64,000 nt of DNA, from positions 1 through 64,000 of the forward strand of contig NZ_JACIEQ010000004.1 in the NCBI RefSeq assembly GCF_014196965.1, written 5' to 3'. Every line of letters starts with the position of its first letter. Positions within the stretch are counted from its first letter, which is position 1. A program made the translations under genes and the position numbers. This document shows, one piece after another, positions 8,369 through 17,305 of the stretch. The DNA comes from Actibacterium naphthalenivorans (GTDB lineage: Bacteria > Pseudomonadota > Alphaproteobacteria > Rhodobacterales > Rhodobacteraceae). The notes under the pieces were generated by a model. It saw only the letters and a program-made list of their open reading frames with translations, made no database searches and was not told where the DNA came from.

Positions 8369-9128
8369 AGGCCGTCAGGGCGGCGCGGCGCAGGGTGGCG
8401 GTGCCCGCCCGCATCGGCCCCTCGGCGCGGTCGAAGCGCAGATGCGCGATGGCCTGCCCGCCGGATTGGGTAAAGAGCGTGCCCGCGGGTTTGCCATCGG
8501 TGGTGATCTCGGTGCCGACGGGGGCGGTACCGGTGATCTGCACGGTGATGAGGCCCTTGCGCAGCTCTGTCTTGTGTTTCATGCGGGCGGTGACCTCTTG
8601 CCCGACATAGCAGCCCTTCTTGAAATCGACCCCGTGCAGCCGTTCGAACCCGGCCTCGAGGATATAGGTTTCCTCGGGGATCAGCTCTCTCCCGGTTTCG
8701 GGGATGCAATGGGCAACACGGATCGCATCCCAATCGATCAGGGGGGCGGTGCCGGGGGTATCGGTGTAGCGCCGCCAGCCAAGCGCGGGGTGGCGCGGAT
8801 CGGGCAGGGCGCCTTGGGGCGGGGTGCCGAGGCCGCGCCGGACATGCAGCGGGGACGGGGTGATGGTGACATCGGCGCGCAGCTTGTACATGCCCAGCCG
8901 CCGCATCAGGCCTGGGGCGAGATCGGAATGCACATCCAGCAGCAGCGTGTCGCCGCGTTCGGACACGAAGAAATCGGCCAGGTATTTGCCCTGGGGTGAC
9001 AGCAGCGCGGCATAGGCCATGCGGCCAGCCAGCCTGGTCACGTCGTTCGAGACCAGCCCCTGCAGAAAGGCGATGCGATCATTGCCCGCGATTTCCAGCA
9101 CTGTGCGGTTGTCGGCCCGTTCACCCAT
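8364..9128 (-). CDS. ygfZ: folate-binding protein YgfZ (T-protein-like)
   Basis: The 254-residue protein shows the YgfZ/IbA57 hallmark KGCYVGQE at residues 171-178, plus the glycine-cleavage-T-protein-like N terminus (IAFLQGLVSNDV, then LSPQGKYLADFFV). The family binds tetrahydrofolate and helps assemble or repair certain iron-sulfur enzymes in the cytoplasm. It follows the ABC exporter gene by 38 bases on the same strand and may share its transcript. All signature residues are present. Confidence 0.92.
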   Translation of the reverse strand: MGERADNRTVLEIAGNDRIAFLQGLVSNDVTRLAGRMAYAALLSPQGKYLADFFVSERGDTLLLDVHSDLAPGLMRRLGMYKLRADVTITPSPLHVRRGLGTPPQGALPDPRHPALGWRRYTDTPGTAPLIDWDAIRVAHCIPETGRELIPEETYILEAGFERLHGVDFKKGCYVGQEVTARMKHKTELRKGLITVQITGTAPVGTEITTDGKPAGTLFTQSGGQAIAHLRFDRAEGPMRAGTATLRRAALTAS

Positions 9129-9166
9129 GGCGTCTTTCCTTTCGGCGGGACGCCTGGCGGCGCCTC

Positions 9167-10930
9167 TCAGTCTGTGGTTGCGAACTGCAGCTTGTAGAGG
9201 CCGGAATAGAGGCCGCCGCGGGCCAGCAATTCGTCATGCGTGCCCTGTTCGGCCACGCGGCCCTTGTCCATCACCACAATCTGGTCCGCGTTGCGCACGG
9301 TTGCAAGCCTGTGGGCGATGACAAGCGTGGTGCGGCCGGTGCTGAGCCGGTCGAGCGCGTCCTGCACCACCCGTTCGGATTTCGCGTCGAGCGCCGATGT
9401 CGCCTCGTCGAGCAGCAGGATGGGGGCGTCGCGCAGCAGGGCGCGGGCGATGGCCACGCGCTGACGCTGGCCGCCCGAGAGGCTGGAGCCGCGCGGGCCG
9501 GCGGGGCTGTCGAGCCCGTTGGGCAGGTTGGGCAGGAAATCGGCGATATGGGCGGCCTGCAGCACCTCGTTCAGGCGGGTCTCTGTAATATCGGTGCGGC
9601 CGAGCAGGATGTTGTCGCGCAGGGTTTCATCGAACAGCATCGCGTCCTGGGTGACGACCGAGAACAGGCCGCGCAGATCGGGCAGGGCCATGTCGTGGAT
9701 CGGCAGGCTGCCGACGGTGATCTGCCCGCTCTGCGGCTCGACCAGCCGGGCCAGCAGGTTGAACACGGTGCTCTTGCCCGCGCCCGAGGCGCCGACCAGC
9801 GCGGTGACCTGCCCGGCCTTCGCCGTGAGGCTGAGCCCGTTGAGCACCGGCGTGTCTTCATAGGCCATATGCACGTCCCGCAACGTGATGTCGGCCTGCT
9901 GCGGGGGGCAGGGCAGGGGCCTGGGCCGGGCGGGGGGCAGGATGGTGGGGCGGGCGTCGAACACGTCGTAGAGCCGCTCGAGGCTGGCCAGCGCCTGCTG
10001 CCACGCACCCGAGACGTTGCCGATACGGCGCAGCGGTTCGAACACCAGCGCCATGGCGGTGAAGAAGCTCATGAACTCGCCCACGGTTTTCTGGCCGTCG
10101 ATGATCTGCAGGCCGCCGTAGGTGAGCACGCCGAAAAAGCCGATGCCGGCGACGATGTCGATCAGCGCGGGGATGCCGGCCTGCCCGATCTGAGAGCGGA
10201 TCTGGGCGCTGACGAACCCGTCGAGCGTGTCGGCGAAGCGGCCGCTTTCGCGGCGTTCCATCCGGTTGAGCTTGATCGTGGTGACGCCGTGGAAGATCTC
10301 GTCGAGCCGGGTGGCGATGGCGGCGGCGGCGGCGCGGGCGCTGCGCGCGGTGCGCCGGACCCAGCGTTGCAGCCCGATGATCGGCAGCACCAGAAGCGGT
10401 GCGCCGGCCACCGCGATCAGCGTCCAGAGCCAGTCGATCGAGAGCGCCACGGCGAAGAGCGAAATCAACGCCACCACGTCGCGCCCCGCGGCGGCCAGCA
10501 CCGTGGACCAGATCGTCGAGGCCGCCGTGGTATCGCCGCGCACCCGTTCGATCAGGTTGCCGGGCGGGGTTTTCTGGAACCACTGGCTGTCGAGCGTCAG
10601 CATATGCGCGACCATGTCGCCCTGCAGCGCCGCCGCCACCTTCTGGCCGACGCGCGCCATCAGCACCCGCTGCCCGAAGCCCGAAAGGGCGCGGGCCAGA
10701 AACACGGCGAAGATGCCGCCCGCCACCCAGCCGAGCGCGGCCTTGTTGCCCGATACGAACACCTCGTCGAACATCGGTTCGATCATGTAGCTGAGCGCGC
10801 CCAGCATCCCGCCCTCGAGCGTCATCAGCACCAGCGCGGCAAGGATGACCGGCAGGTGCCGCTTCAGATAGCCGCGCCAGATCCACGACACCAGCGGGCG
10901 CGGATCACCATCGGCGGCGCGCTCAGCCAT
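9167..10930 (-). CDS. MsbA-like ABC exporter (fused membrane and ATPase domains)
   Basis: The 587-residue half-transporter has six predicted membrane helices over about residues 25-300. The C-terminal ATPase domain shows Walker A GASGAGKS (380-387), the LSGGQ signature (484-488) and Walker B ILLLDEA (504-510). Homodimers of this class flip lipids, lipid A precursors or drugs across the inner membrane. The start overlaps the end of the tyrosine phosphatase gene by eight bases, so the two are translated together. No glycosyl- or acyltransferase gene nearby points to a substrate. Confidence 0.9.
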   Translation of the reverse strand: MAERAADGDPRPLVSWIWRGYLKRHLPVILAALVLMTLEGGMLGALSYMIEPMFDEVFVSGNKAALGWVAGGIFAVFLARALSGFGQRVLMARVGQKVAAALQGDMVAHMLTLDSQWFQKTPPGNLIERVRGDTTAASTIWSTVLAAAGRDVVALISLFAVALSIDWLWTLIAVAGAPLLVLPIIGLQRWVRRTARSARAAAAAIATRLDEIFHGVTTIKLNRMERRESGRFADTLDGFVSAQIRSQIGQAGIPALIDIVAGIGFFGVLTYGGLQIIDGQKTVGEFMSFFTAMALVFEPLRRIGNVSGAWQQALASLERLYDVFDARPTILPPARPRPLPCPPQQADITLRDVHMAYEDTPVLNGLSLTAKAGQVTALVGASGAGKSTVFNLLARLVEPQSGQITVGSLPIHDMALPDLRGLFSVVTQDAMLFDETLRDNILLGRTDITETRLNEVLQAAHIADFLPNLPNGLDSPAGPRGSSLSGGQRQRVAIARALLRDAPILLLDEATSALDAKSERVVQDALDRLSTGRTTLVIAHRLATVRNADQIVVMDKGRVAEQGTHDELLARGGLYSGLYKLQFATTD

Positions 10931-11615
10931 TGCCGCGCGCCCGGCTTTCCCGGAACGCTTCGGTCAGCGCCTCGGGGTCATAGCGGGTTTCGATCCATGT
11001 GCGGATCGGCATCGGGCTTTGGGCGGTGTCGGCGGCATAGGCATCGAGCATGTGATCGAGGATGCCGGTGCGATCATTGCGCAGGTGCAGATAGCGCAGC
11101 GAAAGCTGCCTGGCGGCCTCGGCCGCCGGCCGGCCCTCGATATGCATCAGGTAAAGCGCCGAGGCCAGCCCGGCCCGGTCGGCCCCCGACTTGCAATGCA
11201 TGACGAAGGGTTTCTCGATCGTCTCGAACAGGTTCAGCAGGTGCAGAAGGTGCTGTTTCGGCGCCAGTTCACGGGCGCTGATCGACACCGAGTGCAGGGA
11301 CATGCCAAGCGCCTCGCAGCTTTCCTTTTCGAACAGGAAATGGCTGCGCGGGTTGCTGCCGCGCAGGGTCAGCACGCTGCGGATGCCCATGGCGTGATAG
11401 CGTTTGAGCCGTTTCGGCGACGGCTGGTTCGAGCGCCAGACGCCGGGCGCGATCTCATCCAGATTGGTCCACAGCACGCGCAGGAAGGCGTGGTCCATCA
11501 GCTGAAAATGCCAGAACGCGGCGCGACGCCCGTCGGGCGTGGAGATATCATTGCCAAAGGACTGGCGCAGGCTGCGCTCGAACTCATCCAGGCGGGACTT
11601 GATCTGACCGAACAT
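10923..11615 (-). CDS. dual-specificity / tyrosine-type protein phosphatase
   Basis: The 230-residue protein contains the phosphatase loop MHCKSGADRAG with Cys141 as nucleophile and Arg147, inside the CX5R pattern. It also has the upstream strand VLTLRGSNPRSHFLFE, where a general acid would lie. No signal peptide is present, so it is cytoplasmic. In this family the substrate may be phosphotyrosine, a phosphoinositide or a lipid phosphate. The eight-base overlap with the MsbA-like exporter gene suggests the two work on the same process, perhaps envelope lipid or polysaccharide export. Confidence 0.82.
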   Translation of the reverse strand: MFGQIKSRLDEFERSLRQSFGNDISTPDGRRAAFWHFQLMDHAFLRVLWTNLDEIAPGVWRSNQPSPKRLKRYHAMGIRSVLTLRGSNPRSHFLFEKESCEALGMSLHSVSISARELAPKQHLLHLLNLFETIEKPFVMHCKSGADRAGLASALYLMHIEGRPAAEAARQLSLRYLHLRNDRTGILDHMLDAYAADTAQSPMPIRTWIETRYDPEALTEAFRESRARGNG

Positions 11616-11738
11616 GCGTACTCGCTTCGGGTGCGGGACAAGCGCGGGGTCTATCCTGAAAGGCCCCGGCTGACAAGCGATTGACCGTCTGCATGCGCGG
11701 GCCTAATTGGGAATGGCCCCAATCGGAAAGGAACCCGG

Positions 11739-12938
11739 ATGCCGCTGCGCCACGGACGCCCCTATCTTGCCATCCCCGGCCCCTCGGTCATGCCCGACCG
11801 GGTGCTGCAGGCGATGCATCAGCCCGCCCCCAACATCTATACCGGCGCGCTGGTCGATCTGGTGGAAAGCGTGGTGCCCGATCTGAAGACGGTGGCACGC
11901 ACCAAAGGCAGCGTGGCGATCTATATCGCCAACGGCCACGGCGCGTGGGAGGCGGCGATCGCCAACACCTGCGGGCGCGGCGACAGGATACTGGCGCTGG
12001 TCACCGGGCGGTTCGGCTTCGGCTGGGCGACGATGGCGCAGCGGCTGGGGGTCGAGGTCGAGATCCTGGATTTCGGCAAGCGCGCCCCGGTGGACCCCGA
12101 TCAGGTGGAGGCGCGTCTGCGCGCCGATACCGGCGGCGCGATCAAGGCGGTGATGGTGGTGCATATCGATACCTCGACCAGCGTGCGCAACGACGTGCCG
12201 GCGGTGCGGGCGGCGATGGACGCGGCCGGGCATGGCGCGCTGTTGATGGTGGATTGCATCGCCTCGCTGGCCTGCGACCGGTTCGAGATGGATGACTGGG
12301 GCGTCGATGTGATGGTGGCCGGTTCGCAGAAGGGGTTGATGACGCCGCCGGGGCTGGGGTTCGTGTTCTTCAACGAAAAGGCCGAGGCGGTGCGGGCCGG
12401 GCTGGACCCGGTCAGCATGTACTGGGACTGGACGCCGCGCGGGCATCCGCAGGAATTCTATCAGTATTTCGGCGGCACCGCGCCGACCCACCATCTGTTC
12501 GCCCTGCGCGAGGCGCTGACCATGCTGGTGCATGAGGAGGGCGTCGAGGCGGCGCTGGCCCGGCACGCGGTTCTGGCGCGCACGATCTGGGCGGCGGTGG
12601 AGGCCTGGGGGCAGGGCGGCCCGATGGAGATGAACATCGCCGATCCGGCCTGCCGGGCGCATGCGGTGACGGCGATCGGGCTGGGCGCGCCGAACGGCAC
12701 CGCGCTGCGCGACTGGCTGAGCGAGGTGGCGGGGGTGACGCTGGGCATCAGCCTTGACATGGCGCCGCCGGGCGATCCGGCGGTGCACGGGTATTTCCGC
12801 ATCGGGCACATGGGTCATGTGAACGCGCATATGGTACTGGGGCTTCTGGGCACGATCGAGGCCGGGCTGGTGGCGCTGGGCGTTCCGCACGGCAAGGGCG
12901 CGCTGGAGGCGGCGGCGGCGGTGATCGCGCGGGGCTAG
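11739..12938 (+). CDS. class V PLP aminotransferase (alanine/serine-glyoxylate type)
   Basis: The 399-residue protein has the fold-type I class V pattern. IPGPSVMPDRVLQAM comes at the N terminus, followed by the cofactor Asp region LLMVDCIASLACDRFEMDDWGVD and the Schiff-base Lys198 in VAGSQKGLM. The family includes serine-glyoxylate aminotransferase and alanine-glyoxylate aminotransferase. The exact amino donor cannot be read from sequence, and the usual serine-cycle neighbours are absent. It is transcribed divergently from the phosphatase-exporter operon. Confidence 0.85.
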   Translation: MPLRHGRPYLAIPGPSVMPDRVLQAMHQPAPNIYTGALVDLVESVVPDLKTVARTKGSVAIYIANGHGAWEAAIANTCGRGDRILALVTGRFGFGWATMAQRLGVEVEILDFGKRAPVDPDQVEARLRADTGGAIKAVMVVHIDTSTSVRNDVPAVRAAMDAAGHGALLMVDCIASLACDRFEMDDWGVDVMVAGSQKGLMTPPGLGFVFFNEKAEAVRAGLDPVSMYWDWTPRGHPQEFYQYFGGTAPTHHLFALREALTMLVHEEGVEAALARHAVLARTIWAAVEAWGQGGPMEMNIADPACRAHAVTAIGLGAPNGTALRDWLSEVAGVTLGISLDMAPPGDPAVHGYFRIGHMGHVNAHMVLGLLGTIEAGLVALGVPHGKGALEAAAAVIARG

Positions 12939-12947
12939 GCGTTTTTG

Positions 12948-12995
12948 GCGGGCGCATCTCCGCCCGCGGCGGCAAGGCATTTTGCTTTGCCGCCG
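12948..12995. repeat. two adjacent hairpins between genes
   Basis: GCGGGCG and CGCCCGC pair around six bases (12948-12967). CGGCGGCAA and TTGCCGCCG pair around 11 bases (12967-12995). There is no T tract, so they are more likely RNA-stabilising or weak terminator structures than a standard terminator. Confidence 0.5.
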
Positions 12996-13041
12996 GGACG
13001 GGCTATCCTGCTGCCTGCAACGGAATTGAGGAGGCGGGCGC

Positions 13042-13797
13042 ATGGGCATGGCGGAATTTCTGGGCACGGAATCGGGGCGTCGGATCGCCTATCACCGGAC
13101 ACAGGGCGCGGGGCCGGGGGTGGTGTTCCTCGGCGGGTTCGTTTCCGACATGCAGGGCACCAAGGCGGTTTATCTGGAGGAGTGGGCGAAGGCGCGGGGC
13201 CGGGCCTTTCTGCGGTTCGACTATTCAGGGCATGGCCAGTCGTCCGAGCCCTTTACCGATGGTTGCATCGGCGACTGGGCCGAGGATGCGATGGCCGCGA
13301 TCGGCGCGCTGACCGAGGGGCCGCAGGTTCTGGTCGGGTCGTCGATGGGGGGGTGGATTTCGCTTCTGGTGGCGCGGACGATGCCCGAGAAACTGGCCGG
13401 GCTGGTGGGCATCGCCGCGGCGCCGGATTTCACCGAAGACAGCATCTGGGCCGGGTTCACCGATGTGCAGAAGGCCGAGCTGACGGCGCGGGGGCGGGTG
13501 GAGTTGCCGTCGGAATATTCCGATGGCGCCTATATCATCACCCGCCGCCTGATCGAGGACGGGCGCGACCGGCTGGTGCTGCGCGACCCCTTGCCGCTGG
13601 CGTTTCCGGTGCGGTTGCTGCAGGGCACGGCGGATCAGGATGTGGACATGTCGGTGGCGCTGCGGCTGCTGGAGCATGTGACGGGCGATGACGTGCGGCT
13701 GACGCTGGTGAAAGGCGCCGATCACCGGTTTTCCACGCCCGACTGCCTGGCGCTGATCGAGAGCAGCATCGAAGAGGTTCTGGCCCGCGCCGGCTGA
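13042..13797 (+). CDS. alpha/beta hydrolase (ABHD10-like thioesterase/esterase)
   Basis: This 251-residue cytoplasmic hydrolase has the nucleophile elbow VGSSMGGW with Ser101, an acid-loop region LLQGTADQDVD and a terminal His in KGADHRFS. The triad is therefore complete. The opening GRRIAYHRTQGAGPGVVFLG and RFDYSGHGQSS resemble the ABHD10 group, which contains depalmitoylase and glucuronide esterase enzymes. It follows the aminotransferase by about 100 bases in the same direction. The substrate is unknown. Confidence 0.85.
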   Translation: MGMAEFLGTESGRRIAYHRTQGAGPGVVFLGGFVSDMQGTKAVYLEEWAKARGRAFLRFDYSGHGQSSEPFTDGCIGDWAEDAMAAIGALTEGPQVLVGSSMGGWISLLVARTMPEKLAGLVGIAAAPDFTEDSIWAGFTDVQKAELTARGRVELPSEYSDGAYIITRRLIEDGRDRLVLRDPLPLAFPVRLLQGTADQDVDMSVALRLLEHVTGDDVRLTLVKGADHRFSTPDCLALIESSIEEVLARAG

Positions 13798-13837
13798 GCG
13801 CCGGGCGGTGTTGGTGGATACATCCGATTTTCCGCAT

Positions 13838-13855
13838 CTGTTATGTTCCTGTCAC
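13838..13855 (+). promoter_or_regulatory. candidate Pho box (PhoB site) upstream of the PhoX-family gene
   Basis: CTGTTATGTTCCTGTCAC consists of two seven-base repeats (CTGTTAT and CTGTCAC) spaced four bases apart. That is the 11-base period of the PhoB consensus CTGTCAT-N4-CTGTCAT. It ends 77 bases before the start codon, a normal place for PhoB activation. Confidence 0.65.
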
Positions 13856-13932
13856 ATGGCAAGGCCATATGGGGGCAGTCAAAAAAATGCCGCACGATTC
13901 CGTGCCGTGACTGCTGAAGACTAGGAGCCAAC

Positions 13933-15528
13933 ATGAAAACAGCCACTTCCCTTCTCGCCCTTGCCGTTGCCGCACCGCTGACGGCGACGGCCGCCGCTGC
14001 CGATCTGACCCGTCTGGCGTCGGTTCCCGTTGGCGCCGAAATCACCGGCATGTACCTGACCGAGGGCGGCGATTTCTTCTTCAATCTGCAGCACCCGTCG
14101 ACCGCCATCACCGGGCCGTTCAACAAGGCCACCGTCGGCATCGTCGTCGATGCCGATTTCAACAGCCTGCCGGGCAGGTTCATCGCCTCGCCCGTGCCGG
14201 GCAACAGCTATGCCAAGCAGACCGTGCAGACCGCCGTCGGCACCTATCAGGTTCTGGCCCAGCAGGGCGATTTCGCCGAAACCGTTCCGGGTGGCCTGGG
14301 CGCGATCCACGCGGCTGACGGCTCTGTTCTGAAATCCTCGAACGATCCGGATTTCAACGGCTTCATCCCCACGGGTGAGAACGAGGGCTATCTGTTCACC
14401 AACTGGGAAGATCGCCCCGGCGGCATGTCGCGCATGAAGCTGATGAAGGAAGGCGGCCGCTGGCTGGTGGATGCCGAAGACGTCAAGATGCTGGATTTCA
14501 CCGGTGTCGCCGGCACCTGGGTCAACTGCTTTGGCTCGGTCTCGCCCTGGAACACGCCGCTGACCTCGGAAGAGCTGTATTTCGACGACACGGTCGAGTG
14601 GATCAACCCTGAGTACAAGTACAAGTCCGACCCCGAGGCGATGCAGGCCTATCTGGGCAAGCCGGCCAACCCCTATGACTATGGTTACATCGTCGAGATC
14701 ACCGATCCCGCCGGCGCCGCGACCCCGGTCAAGCAGTTCGCGCTGGGCCGTTACAGCCACGAGAATTCGGTGGTGATGCCGGACCAGAAGACGGTTTACC
14801 TGTCTGACGACGGCACCGACGTGGTGTTCTTCAAATTCGTGGCCGACACCGCCGGCGATCTGACCGCCGGTACGCTTTACGCCGCCAAGATGACTCAGGA
14901 CGCCCCCGCCGGTTCCGATGCCGCGACCACCGGTTTCGGTGTCGAGTGGATCGAGCTGGCCCATGGCAGCAACGCCGAGATCGACGCCTGGATCAACGAG
15001 TATGACGGCATCGACGCGGCGGCCTACAAGGAAGGCGAGACGCCCTTCATCTCGGCCGAGGACGTGGCCGCCTGGGCCGCCGGCACCGCTGCCGACAACC
15101 GTGTCGCCTTTCTGGAAAGCCGCCAGGCCGCCAAGGCCAAGGGGGCAACCGCCGAGTTCCGCAAGATGGAAGGCGTGATGGCCAACCTGCGGGCGATCGA
15201 GGACGGCACCGCGCCTTATGTCTATATGGCGATGTCGGAAGTGGCCAAGGGCATGTCGGACGACAAGGGCGATATCCAGGTCTCCGAGAACAAGTGCGGT
15301 GTTGTCTATCAGATGACCTTCGACGATGCCTATTCCATCGACACGATGGTGCCGGTTGTCGCGGGCATGGGCTATGACAAGAACAACGCGCCGAACGCCT
15401 GTTCGGTTGACGGGATCTCCAACCCCGACAACGTGGTCGTGCTGAACGACGGCCGCGTCGTGATCGGCGAGGACACCGGCAACCACGAGAACAACATGCT
15501 GTGGCTCTACACCCCGGCCTCGATGTAA
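13933..15528 (+). CDS. secreted PhoX-family (DUF839) protein, likely alkaline phosphatase
   Basis: The 531-residue protein starts with a Sec-type signal peptide (MKTATSLLALAVAAPL, cleavage near residue 23). PhoX-like blocks follow: TGENEGYLFTNWED, then GTWVNCFGSVSPWNT with Cys199 placed like the iron-ligand Cys of PhoX. YSHENSVVMPDQKTVYLSDDG and, at the end, NPDNVVVLNDGRVVIGEDTGNHEN complete the beta-propeller core. PhoX enzymes are calcium- and iron-dependent phosphatases, usually exported by Tat; here no twin Arg is seen, which is unusual. A Pho box lies upstream, supporting phosphate control. A strong hairpin separates it from a secreted diheme protein gene. It may belong to a divergent PhoX subgroup. 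Confidence 0.78.
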   Translation: MKTATSLLALAVAAPLTATAAAADLTRLASVPVGAEITGMYLTEGGDFFFNLQHPSTAITGPFNKATVGIVVDADFNSLPGRFIASPVPGNSYAKQTVQTAVGTYQVLAQQGDFAETVPGGLGAIHAADGSVLKSSNDPDFNGFIPTGENEGYLFTNWEDRPGGMSRMKLMKEGGRWLVDAEDVKMLDFTGVAGTWVNCFGSVSPWNTPLTSEELYFDDTVEWINPEYKYKSDPEAMQAYLGKPANPYDYGYIVEITDPAGAATPVKQFALGRYSHENSVVMPDQKTVYLSDDGTDVVFFKFVADTAGDLTAGTLYAAKMTQDAPAGSDAATTGFGVEWIELAHGSNAEIDAWINEYDGIDAAAYKEGETPFISAEDVAAWAAGTAADNRVAFLESRQAAKAKGATAEFRKMEGVMANLRAIEDGTAPYVYMAMSEVAKGMSDDKGDIQVSENKCGVVYQMTFDDAYSIDTMVPVVAGMGYDKNNAPNACSVDGISNPDNVVVLNDGRVVIGEDTGNHENNMLWLYTPASM

Positions 15529-15552
15529 GCCGCGCGCCGAGCGAAAACCCCT

Positions 15553-15584
15553 GGGGGCGCGGTTGCCGTACCGCGCCCCCTTTT
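15553..15584 (+). terminator. rho-independent terminator between PhoX-family and cytochrome genes
   Basis: GGGGGCGCGG and CCGCGCCCCC form a perfect 10-base-pair stem with an eight-base loop, followed by TTTT. With the next gene only 35 bases away, leaky termination could lower its expression relative to the PhoX-family gene. Confidence 0.8.
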
Positions 15585-15618
15585 CCATCCGCCGCCGACC
15601 CTGACAAGGATATACCCG

Positions 15619-17226
15619 ATGCCCCGCACCGCATTGATCGCCGCAGGCGCCCTTATGGCCGCCGGATCCGCATTCGCAGCCGATGTGGCGCAGATGACAT
15701 CGGCAGAGCTGATGCAGGCCCGCCCGTCTTCGACGGAGATGGCCAAGCTGGGCCGGTTCTACAATGTCGAGGGGGTGATCCCGCCGCAGTGCTATACCAG
15801 CATCGAGGCGCAGTATAACCCGTGCTACGTCTGCCATCAGAGCTATGACGACGCGGACCGGCCGAACTACATGCGCGACGGCGCGTTGCAGGAGGCCTAT
15901 GATTTCTCCGACGCGGCGCTGACCAATCACTGGGCGAACCTGTTCGTGGATCGCTCGGCCCAGGTGGCGGCGATTTCGGATCAGGAGATCCTCGACTATA
16001 TCAACACTGAGAATTACTCGGCGCTCGCGCCGGCGCTGAAGGCGCGGGGCTGGGGCGGCTATGTGCCCGATCTGGCCGATTACCATCTGGGCGCCGCCGC
16101 CTTTGACGAGATCGGCATGGCGAAGGACGGGTCGGGCTGGCTGGCGTTCAACTACAAGCCGCAGCCCTCGACCTTCTGGCCCACCAACGGATCGACCGAC
16201 GATGTGCTGATCCGGCTGCCGGGGCCGTTCCGGCAGGATGCGGGCGGGGCGGCGTCGCGCGATGCCTATATCGCCAACATCGGCCTGCTGGAGATCGCGT
16301 TTCAGGATCTGGAGGAAACCACCGTGCCGCCGGTGGACGAGGCTGCGCTGGGCGTTGATCTGGATGGCGACGGCGCGCTGGGGGTGACCGGGGTGATCAA
16401 GCGCCGCGCGACCTTTGTGGGCGGCGCGGCGGGCCATGCGCTGACCCGGATGCTTTATCCGCAGGGCACCGAGTTTCTGCACTCGGTGCGTTATGTCGGG
16501 CTGGAGGGCGACGCGATCGTGGTGCCGCCGCATATGAAAGAGCTGCGCTATATGCGCAAGACCGTGGCGATGACCCCGGCCGAGCTGCGCACCGCCTATG
16601 GCAACGAGGCGCAGGAGAAGATCGACGGCAACCTGCCCCGCTATATCGATGTGGGCGACGCGGGCATGGACACCGGCATGGGCTGGCTGATGCTCGGGTT
16701 CATCGAGGATGCCGATGGCGCGCTGCGCCCGCAGACCAATGAAGAGAATTTCTTTTGCAAGGGCTGCCACACCACCACCGGCGCCGCGGTCGATCAGACC
16801 TGGGCCTTTCCGCGCAAGGTGGCGGGGGCCGAAGGCTGGGGCTATATCGACTATCGCGGGATGCGCGATGTGCCCGGCAAGGGCCAGCAGATCGGCGAGA
16901 TCGAGCAGTATTTCGCCCGCGTGGGCGGGGGCGACGAGTTTCGTTCCAACACCGAGATGCTGGCGCGCTGGTTCAATGCCGATGGCAGCGTGAATGTGGA
17001 CAAGGTGCGGGCGGCCACCGTCTATGATCTGATCACCCCGTCGCGGGAGCGGGCGCTGGTGCTGAACAAGGCCTACCGGGTGATCGCGGGCGAGCAGAGC
17101 TTTCTGTTCGGGCGCGACGCCACGGTGACGCCGCCGGTGAACGTGCATTCGGTGATCGACAGCGCCACCGCGCCGACCCTGCCCAGGGACAAGCAGTTCA
17201 CCCACGACATCCGGTTGCAGTGGTAA
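15619..17226 (+). CDS. secreted diheme c-type cytochrome-like protein
   Basis: A signal peptide (MPRTALIAAGALMAAGSAFA, cleaved at residue 21) exports this 535-residue protein. It has two heme c sites, CYVCH (69-73) and CKGCH (380-384), about 310 residues apart. Between them lies an EF-hand-like calcium loop DLDGDGALG near residue 248. I do not recognise a named enzyme family for the long middle part. The gene lies 90 bases after the PhoX-family gene in the same direction and probably shares its Pho-box promoter. The wide heme spacing argues against a plain electron carrier and suggests a catalytic diheme protein. This is inference. Confidence 0.75.
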   Translation: MPRTALIAAGALMAAGSAFAADVAQMTSAELMQARPSSTEMAKLGRFYNVEGVIPPQCYTSIEAQYNPCYVCHQSYDDADRPNYMRDGALQEAYDFSDAALTNHWANLFVDRSAQVAAISDQEILDYINTENYSALAPALKARGWGGYVPDLADYHLGAAAFDEIGMAKDGSGWLAFNYKPQPSTFWPTNGSTDDVLIRLPGPFRQDAGGAASRDAYIANIGLLEIAFQDLEETTVPPVDEAALGVDLDGDGALGVTGVIKRRATFVGGAAGHALTRMLYPQGTEFLHSVRYVGLEGDAIVVPPHMKELRYMRKTVAMTPAELRTAYGNEAQEKIDGNLPRYIDVGDAGMDTGMGWLMLGFIEDADGALRPQTNEENFFCKGCHTTTGAAVDQTWAFPRKVAGAEGWGYIDYRGMRDVPGKGQQIGEIEQYFARVGGGDEFRSNTEMLARWFNADGSVNVDKVRAATVYDLITPSRERALVLNKAYRVIAGEQSFLFGRDATVTPPVNVHSVIDSATAPTLPRDKQFTHDIRLQW

Positions 17227-17230
17227 GCCG

Positions 17231-17274
17231 CCTTCGCGCCTGCTAGGCTTTGGCGGAACAGGCGGGCGCGAAGG
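17231..17274. repeat. intergenic inverted repeat
   Basis: CCTTCGCGCC (17231-17240) is the exact reverse complement of 17265-17274. A nested GCCTG/CAGGC pair offers an alternative fold. No T tract follows. It lies between the diheme gene stop and the next GTG start, and may act as a processing or weak termination structure. Confidence 0.5.
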
Positions 17275-17305
17275 AATGTCGTGATGGGTGGCGGGCAGGT
17301 GAGCG

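Noticed and set aside
8996-11203. A 735-codon plus-strand open frame opposite the ABC exporter
   Set aside because: It is the mirror of ygfZ, the exporter and the phosphatase, all of which have full catalytic motifs. It has no ribosome site and no domain likeness.
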